Assembly (NCBI RefSeq): GCF_023074185.1 | Contig: NZ_JADPKY010000053.1 | Location: forward strand, 19,244 to 83,243 | Length of the DNA stretch: 64,000 bases | Source of the DNA: Bradyrhizobium sp. 132 | GTDB lineage: Bacteria; Pseudomonadota; Alphaproteobacteria; Rhizobiales; Xanthobacteraceae | Direction of reading: 5' to 3' | In this document: piece by piece, positions 18,834 through 27,800 of the stretch | Layout: each line of letters opens with the position of its first letter | How positions within the stretch are numbered: position 1 is the stretch's first letter | Notes under the pieces: model-generated | Database searches by the model: none | Seen by the model: only the letters and a program-made list of their open reading frames with translations | Told to the model about the DNA's origin: nothing | Program-made: the position numbers and the translations under genes

Positions 18834-21800
18834 ATGACGAAGATTTTTTTTCACGGAGACGGCAATAGTCCGGTATCTGCGTGGCTTGAAGCCGCACAGG
18901 ATCAACCGCCGTTCAACGTCACCACGTTCAAGCTCAAGTTTTCCGGCGAAACCGGAGCGCTGGTGCTCGGTTCGCCGTTCTTGATCGACGCGATGCTTGT
19001 CCGCGACGCCGGTGGCTCCGACAAGCGCCTTGTCAACTGGAAAGAGGCGGTCGAGCAGGCGAGCGGCGAAGCGAAGCGCCTCGCGGCCATTGCGCTCAAC
19101 GAACTGCACGACCGGCTGCGCAGCCTTCAGCTGAAGACGGACGGAACCGCGCAGGATGGCGTCGTTGCGGACTTTCTCGGCATCACCGGCGTTGCCGATG
19201 TCGCTACCAGCTTCGACCTGGAGCTGAATCCGGCCGGACTGCTCGGAGACACAAATTCCAATGAACCGGTCTTTCGCGCGCGCGCGACGGCGGTATTTTC
19301 GGCAGGACTCGACTCGCCCTTCGCCGTTGCCGGACTGGATGCGGCGGTGCACATCGAGGTGCAGCTGACGCGCAGCAACGTGCTCGAGGCCCTGCCACGC
19401 ATCGAAGTGCCGGCGCTGCCGCACCTCGGCTTGCACTTCCCTCATATCCCACTGCCGAAATGGTCGCTGCACGCGCTGAAGATCCCCTTTCCGGATCTGC
19501 CTTTGCTTCGCCTTCCGCCGCTCCCCCACCTCGATATTGTCGTTGAATGGGACCCCAAGCCCAATCTGGATTTTTCGGTTGTTGGCAACAAACTGACGCA
19601 ATCTTCGACGAAGTCGAAAGCGACGGTCAAATTTTCCGGCACTGAAATCCTAATAGCCGAGGATGTCGAGATCGCCGTCAACGGTAACAAGGTATCGATC
19701 ACCGCGACAAACATCTCCACGGGCACGGCGGAGCAGACTCTTGCCAAGATCGACCTGCTAGACAAAGCGAACCCGTTCGTGGTCACGGCGTTCGGCGTGA
19801 AAGTGTCCGCCACAGCCTCCTTCTCGCAGATCGCAGGGCTGACGGTCGTGGTGACTATCAAGGTCGAGCGGCTGGTCATTAGCGCAAGTACTGATTCGAA
19901 TCTGGTGCTGGCCGTATCGCCGGAACTCGAACTGACTTTTGCCGGCGACAAGCTGACACCTAAACTGACCAAATTGGACTTGGTCGAACCCTATCCGATC
20001 AAGCTCGCCCTCTTTGCCGCGCATGTCATCGAGGACGGTGCGGAGCGCTTGATGTCGCTGATCCACAAGTTCGAGGTGCCCAAGCAGGATTTGCCGGGCA
20101 CGCCGGACCTGCCTTCACTCGACGGCTTCCTCAAGGTGCTGCGGCGGGTAGGGGAGCTTGCAGCGTCGGCCGCTGCCTGGCTGGCGCAACAGGGGGCGGC
20201 CGGTGTCCGGGCCCTGGCCGGTCTCGCCGAGGCAGCGTTCAAGATGATTGCCGAGTTGGTCTCCACCCTGGCTGAGGCAATCGCGAAGGAAGCGCAGACG
20301 GTCGCCAAGTACATCGTCGTGGAAGTCCGCGTCGATCTCGGCCAATGGCGCATCGTCCAGATTGTGGTCACCCCCAGTGATCCCGGCGCCAGCCTGAAGT
20401 CTTTCACGCGCGAATTTCTCGGGTTCAAGCTCGATTTCCCCTACAACCTGTCCCCCGCACTCGTCTGCGATCTGGATAAGGGCTGGCTGGCGCTTGCACT
20501 GCAGCCTGAGAGCGCCGGCTCCAGCAAGGTGACGCTTTCGACCGATCTCTGGCTTGGGCACGAGAACGGGCCGGCCGAGCCGGTGTCGGGACAAACGAAC
20601 GGCACGGCAGACGCGCCGCTCATGAAGCTTGACGTCACGCCGAAGGATCCCAAGGCGGCGGTAGCGCTGATTGTCGTCGACAACGGTCGGGTAAAATTTC
20701 TTCAGCAGTTGAAGACCGTGCCGGTCTCTGCGCAACTCCCGGGTCAAGGCCCCAATGGGGGCGTGGTCGTTCCCGTCGGTCACCTGTTGCTGGCGGCCCG
20801 CTGGGTTGAACTCACAAACCTCGACGCATCGGCATTCGATATCGATGCCAAAATCGATCCCGATCGCATCCTCTCGCTGTTCCGCAAGCCGAAGGCGGAC
20901 GCGACCCCCGGGGGGAATCTGTTGGATCAGTTCAGCCAGCACGTTCGGGTCAAGGCGAGCAACAAGCCTGTCATCAATCTGCCGACGATCCGGATCCCGA
21001 TCGATGTCGAGGTCAAGATTTCCGACACGGCCGTCGATACCAAGCTGGACCTCGTCATCGACGTTTACACGCTCGCGATGGCGATCAAGGGCGGCAAGTT
21101 CGAAATCAAGATCGACAAGAATGAAATCAATCTGCTCGGTCTGCACGGCACATTCCTCACGAAGGACGGCGGCGATCCACCCGTGGATTTCGCGCCGCTT
21201 TTCCTCGATTTCAGCGACGGCGATCCACGGCTGGGCCTGAGCGAGGCGGCGAAGATCAAGCTGTCTTATGACAAGCTTTCGACCAGCGGCAGCACGCTCG
21301 ATTTCGAGGTCGATAGCTTCATCGTGTCGCGCGACGGCATCGACCTCAGCGCGCAGGTGCAGTCCAACCCGGTGACGCTGGCCGGCGTCGACATGCCGTT
21401 CCGCTTCGACAAGGGGCAGCTCGCGGTCAAGCGCAGCCAGATCCAGACCTTTGGTCTCGCAGGACACGGCAATCTGCCGCCGGCGCTGGTTGGCGAAGCC
21501 AAGGCGTCGATCGAGCTCAACTTCACCCAGGAGAACGGCGCGCTTGCACTCCAGGCCGCCAAGGCGGTGCTGGACAAGAGCGGCGATCCGCTGCGTTGCG
21601 AGGGTACGCAATTCACCATCACTGTCACCAAGCTCGGCCTGAAATACGTCCGGCAAGGGCAGTATCACTTCTACTTCACGCTGACCGGATCGGCGGAATT
21701 CCGGCCAAGCTCCAACGCGTTCGCCGATGGCCTTTTGAAGAACATCTCTGCGCTGCGCATTGTGCTGGACGAAGCGCCGCTTGCCTCCGATCCGCGAGTG

Positions 21801-24800
21801 TTGATGAACCACATCGAATTCCAGGTCACGGTGGAGCCGCCGAAGCGGTCGACCTTCTTCGACCTGTTCTCGTTCGAACTCCGCGGCGTCGGCTTCCACC
21901 CGGCGTCGCCGGCGTTCGGAGGCACGCCGGCATTCTCGATTTCCGGCCAGGTGAATTTCACCGACTTCGGGGACATTGTGACGCCCCGCTTCGATTTCCA
22001 CAAACTCTGGGTGGCGCCGCCCGAGCGTGGCAAGGCCTTGCCTCGGGTGCGGTTCGACGGGCTGGGAGTAGGCCTTTCGCTCGGCTCGATGGCGGAAGCA
22101 TCGGGCACCGCGATCGCGGTCGACGGCAAGCTGCCGACGCTGTTCCAACCCGACGTCCTGCCGGCGGATGTGACGGCCAAGGGCTTTCTTGCCTCGGGAT
22201 CGCTGCGGATATCAGGTTGGGCGTCGATGTCGGCCTCGATGGGATTCCTGCAACTCGAGAAGAAGGGCGTCGACGAGAAGCGGCCGGCGTTCTTCCTGTA
22301 CGTTCAGCGCAACGACATGGCGGAGAAGATTCCGACGCCGATCGGAACCATCTATCTTCGCGAAGTCGGCTTCGGCTTCGGCTATCGCTACACGCTGGCG
22401 GGAATTGCCGCCGCCGAGCGCGCCGAGACGCCGAAAGAGCTTGTCAAGATTCTCGACGAAATCTCGAAATATCAGGGCAGCCTTTACGACGTGAAGGCGT
22501 GGTGGCCGACCTACGACAACTCCGCGATCACGCTCGCCTTGCGCGGAATGTTCTCGTTCACCTCGGTGTCGACCACTTCCAAGTACAACGAACAGGGCGA
22601 AAAGAATCTGCCGAACCTGGCGTTGTTCGACATCGTGGTCGCGCTCAGGACGGATCTCACATTCCTGCTGAACCTTCGCATCTGGATCGCCTACAATTAT
22701 GCCGACTGGCGCGACGGCCGGCGCAACAATTCGGCATGGACCAACAATCCAAGCCTGACCGGCTACATGTATCTGTCGGTGCCGCGCCGCGAGTTTCTGG
22801 CCCGTGCGGTCTACAATCCCGGCGCCGAGATCGGCGACCACCCGATGCTGCCTGCCGAACTGAAGATGGCGATGAAGGCGGTGAAATGGTCGTCCACGCT
22901 CTATATCAGACCGGGCCTGTTCCACGCGGAATATGGCTGGCCGTATGAGCTGGGTTTCTCGGTCGGCAAGCCCAACGGCAATTTCTTCCTCTCGGTGGAG
23001 GGAGGAACCGTGCTGCGCATCGAGGACCTGTCGGTGCTGTACGGCCTGGCATTCCGCGCACGCGGCTTTGCGGCCTTCGCCTATGACACCGGCGGCGACT
23101 TCGGCGCGGCCATTACCGCGCGCGCAAATTTCGCGCTCGGCGCCAAGCTGATCGCCTATCTGTCGGCCAATATTTCCGAGTCGATGTTCTACGGCGTCAT
23201 CACGCTCGACCTGTCGCTGGAATTTTCGGTGCGGATGTGGCTGCGCACGAAATGGTTCAGCCTGTCCTGCGGCTTCTCGCGATCAATCACGATCCATATC
23301 GGCGTCGAGCTGCTGATCGAGCCGGGCGGCCTTGCCGCGCGGATCGAGGCATCGGTCTCGGTGGGCGCGTTTGGACGCAACCTTTCGCTTGGAATCGGCT
23401 TCTCGCTGGGCAGCAGCGGCCGGCTCGCCGAGGCGCGGGTCAGGGTGGAACGGTTCCTGGCGCTTGGTCTGGCGACCAGTTACCCCAATCCGGAGGCCGG
23501 CGCGCCGGTGTCACGGCCGGCGCCATTGCCCGAGCCGTCACGCGCCGACAATGCGCGCAAAGCCGAAACCCGGCTCGACGAGGGCGTCGACAGGCGCGAA
23601 GCGACGTCGAGCACGGAGAAGCCGGTCCCGGGCAGCGAAACGCTCGAGTTCGTCGGCGTCGAATTCGGTCCGGTGTCGTACTGGGCGCTGCTTGTTCCGA
23701 TTCCTCGGTCCGATGGCGCCAGCCCCGAATCCTACGTGGTCCAGCTGATCCCGCGTGACAATTGTCCCTTGGCCAAGGGCGAAGCGAGCGACCGCAGTCA
23801 CTTTTATGCGGCCCCGATGGAGAAGGAGGACGAAGCCACCTATGTCTTGCAGGGAATGGCCAAGAAGGATGCTCTGCTGAGAAACGGAATGAGGTGCGAT
23901 GAGGTTGGCACCGCGCTTCACGTCTGGACCGACTGGGACGCGCCGTTTGGCCGTGACGGCGACAGCGCCGGCTTCAGCGCCGAGGACAGCAAGAACGCCC
24001 GCCAGAATGCCAAGTTGAAGGAGATTTTCCAGCACTGCTGCTTCATGGTTGCGGGCAAGATAGGAGGAGTCGATTACGAGGCAACCGACATCAAGTCCGT
24101 GCAATGGGAAGACGATCCGGTCTTGCTGCCGGAAGACGCCGAGGCCGCCAATATCATGATCGCGCAGGCGGCGCGCTCGCGCGCCGACTGCGGTCCACGA
24201 TTCAAGCGCATGCAGCAAGTCGACGAGGCGCGCTCGTCGTTCATTGCCACGGTGGCCGAAGCAGCGGAGCAGATTGCGGCTCTGGTGACCTTCCGAGCCG
24301 GTATCGCTGAACTGAACAAGGACGCCGAAGACTATATCGCCTCAAAGCTTGAATTCGATTTGAGGGCGCTTGGTCTCACTTTTGTCCTGCGCGGCGACCG
24401 TGTCGAAGAGCTCTTCGACACGAAGACAAAGTCCTCCGACTCTCCGATTACATCGGAAACTTTCACGATCAGGACCCGCATTCCACGTCAGCCGGGGCCG
24501 TCGATCGATCCGCCACCGCCCGGCGTCGTACTGTTCAATCCGCCCGACCGCATGTTCCGCATCATGTCGCCTGTGCTCGATCAGCCGGAGCTCGAGATCA
24601 CGACCAAGGGCGTGCGCGCGACCTGGGATCTGGAGCCTGCCTGGAAAAAACCGTCCCCGCTCGAAAAATCGCTCTATAGCGATCCCGAATTCCACTTGAA
24701 GCACTACCGGGTGGAACGCCGAATCGAGGGGTTGGCGGATCATCCGTTGCTCAAGCAGCGGCCGGCGCCGCTGGAATTGACGATCAAGCCCTCGGATCAC

Positions 24801-27800
24801 ACGGCCATCGTCGTTCTGAAAGACAAAGACGGAAATCCCGATCGGGACGCCGACGGAAATCTGCAGCTGCGCAAGCGGCGCCTGCGTGAAGCAAAACCGC
24901 TGCAGTTCGTCGATGATTTCAAGGACATCGACCCTGGCTTGCGCGCGGCCTTGTTGCCGCCGGTCCTGCTGAATAACGGCGATGAGGCCAAACAGGCAGC
25001 GAAGTGGAAGGACGTGGTTGATCCGGACACGACACGCATTATCTATGCGATCGTTCCGGTCGATTGCGCGGGCACCCGCGGCCAGGTGGATACGCATGTC
25101 GTCGCGTTCGAACGGCGCAAGGAGATACCGAACAATCTCTTGAAGGCCATCGCGCGGTTCAGCTATCCGTCGATGCCTTCGGTTCTGAATACGCCTGTAC
25201 TTTCCGGCACCTTCCTTGCACTCACCGTTGAGGAGGAGGAGACCCCCACGGAGGCGTCGAAGACGGACGAAAATTCAAAGCCCGAGCTTTCGCCCGCCCG
25301 GAATTATGTTTTTCGTGTCAGGACCGAGCGCACCGTCCCCGTCGGCGTGTTTGGGGCTGATGCGGTCTCCCAGGCGCGCAACGAGCCGCCGGTGCCGGAT
25401 CGTCTGGAGCCGGGTGCGGATGAACTGGATGTCGTGCTGCAGACGGGTGCCGGGGCTGGCAAGAAGATCAGGGTCAACCGTATCGCGCGCCGCCTCAGGG
25501 CGCGAACGACACCGGGCCCGTTGCCCGAACCGGCAACGGAAACGATCGACTACAGAATATCGGACGGCGACTGGAAGAAGCTGCTGGCAAGGCTCGAGGT
25601 CGTGGTGGACGATCCGGCCAACGTCGCTCGCCTGCAGGCGGCGCGGATATATCTGCGGTTCGACGGCACCGAGCCTCGCAGCCCGGCATGGGTGCCGGCG
25701 CAACTCCAGTTGATGATCGACGATCCCCAAGCCAAGCCTGAAGAAGAACCTCCGGTCAACGTCACGATCGAGCGGTTTGAGCATCCGGTCGACGTCAAAT
25801 TCCGGCCGTTCAAGTCGAACTTCATCTTCCCCGCGAGCGGGCGGCTGCATTTGTACTATCCTACGGCGGACGCCACGATCGACAGCTTTGTCGCTTCCAA
25901 CGCCGATACCGTTCGGTTGCTGTGCGATGGCGATCAGCGCACGGCCGTCAAACTTGGCTGGACCGCGCGGCCAGACGAGATGACGGTTCAGGGAGATGAA
26001 CAGGGCAGACTCAAGGCATCGGATCTGCACACGCTGATCGCAGGCTATGACCTGTTCTCGCTCGATGCGACCACGGTGCCGAAAAACGATGAAGGCGCAG
26101 ATGCCTCCCTGCGGCTGGTCAAGCCGATCGGCCGGGTGCAGCGCCAGCCGGCGCTGGAGCGCGGCCAGGAGCCGTCCGAGACCGGCGACTTCGCGCGGGT
26201 CGAGGTGCTCTATCCCAGCGAAATGCAGCGCTTGACCGATCCGGCGCTTGATCGGCGCTTCGGCAAGCGGCGTACCAGCTGGTACTCGCCGGCAGAATCC
26301 TTCCTGGTCTGGCCGACGCGTCCGTTGCGGCGCTCGCTGCTGACCCTGCCGGAGGAGAACGACATTGCCGCGCTGTTTGCGCGGAGGCAGCCGCTCGCCA
26401 TCCGCGTGGAATGGACGAAGGCGAAGCCGGGCGGACCGGAACTACCGACGTTGCCAACCACGTTTGGATTCGCGTCCGAGACGCCTGGCACTGGTCCAGC
26501 GTCTCTGCACGACGGAAAGCTTTCCGCAGGTCTTCTCGGCGGAGACGACAATAAACCGCTTACGGTGGATCAGGCGCGGCGTCTGCTTCGCGGTCTGGTC
26601 CTGATGGAGAGCCCCGAAGTAAAGGCGAAGGACCAGGAAGCCTACGCGAACCCCGATGGATTCTCGAATCGGGTGCTCAAGCTGACCTCGCTGTATAACG
26701 ACCCGAATGACAATAGCGATCCGAGCACCGTTACCGTCAATGTCTCCCTGGCGACGCCTCAGCACCCGATCCTCGCCGACGTTCTCGACGTCGTCCAGTA
26801 TCACTACGAGGGAATCGAGTATCGCGGCAAACAGCTGGTCTATCGCCGCTACGAGCCGGTGGTCGATCCCGCTCCCCAGCTCAATGCCGAGGAGATACTT
26901 GCGTTCCTCGACGAAACGGCGCCCGACCGCGATCCCGCGGGCTGGGGCATCCTGCGCACGCTCGGACTCGCGACGGCATTCAGGCTCTACGACATTGAAA
27001 CCGGTAACTTCCTGGAGTCGGGCGAGGCGCTGAAGCGTCTGAATGTCGCCCTGAAGCTGGTGTTGCCGCGGTACCAGGGCACGCAATTCGGCGCGCCGTT
27101 TGTCGACGTCATGTTCACGACCGACGGTCTTTCCGAGGTGGTATCGCATTTCGGCACCGCACCGAGTGACGAAACCGCGGCAAAACAGCTTTGCCAGAAC
27201 AAGGCACTGGCTCTGGTGCAGCTTGAACTGCGGCCGGCGGTGCAGCCGTTGCTCGGCCTCGACGGTCAGTTGAAGAAGCGTCGCGTTCGCTATGCAACGC
27301 TGAGGCTCGCAAAGGCGACCGAAACTGTTTCGATACAGCCTGCAAAGAGCGGTGACAGGATCGTCATCGAGTTGGAGCCTCTGGTGCCCACCGACGGCTC
27401 CAGCCAGCGGCGCGTCCTGATGGCGCAGGGCTGGAAGAACGAAAAGCAGTTTCCGATTGAAGGCGAGCCGATCAGCAACAAGCTGACGCTGCGAACCGCC
27501 GGCATGAACCCCGACGATGCGCTGGCCTATGTCCGTCTCGTCGCGCTTGATGATGCCACGGATTTGTCCGAACTTGGGGCGCTGACGCTGCCCAGCGACG
27601 TCAAGCTCGATCCGAGCGATACGCCGAAGGAAGACGACGGCACGCAGAAGGGCAGCAGTCCCTGGGGACGCTTTGCGAACCTGCCCGACAGCTGGCTTGC
27701 GGCGCTGATGTTCGGCGACAACATACAGATCGATCCCAAGATCGACCCGACGCTGCCTGATCCCGAGCGGTCTGCGCCGTTCAACACGGTTGCAACTCTG

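Noticed and set aside
20115..22148. Long minus-strand open frame (about 677 codons) inside the first giant gene
   Set aside because: It mirrors the codon pattern of the giant gene, and its product is arginine/histidine-rich low-complexity sequence with no motif and no start signals. Similar antisense frames at 26442-28229 and 33828-35417 are rejected for the same reason.
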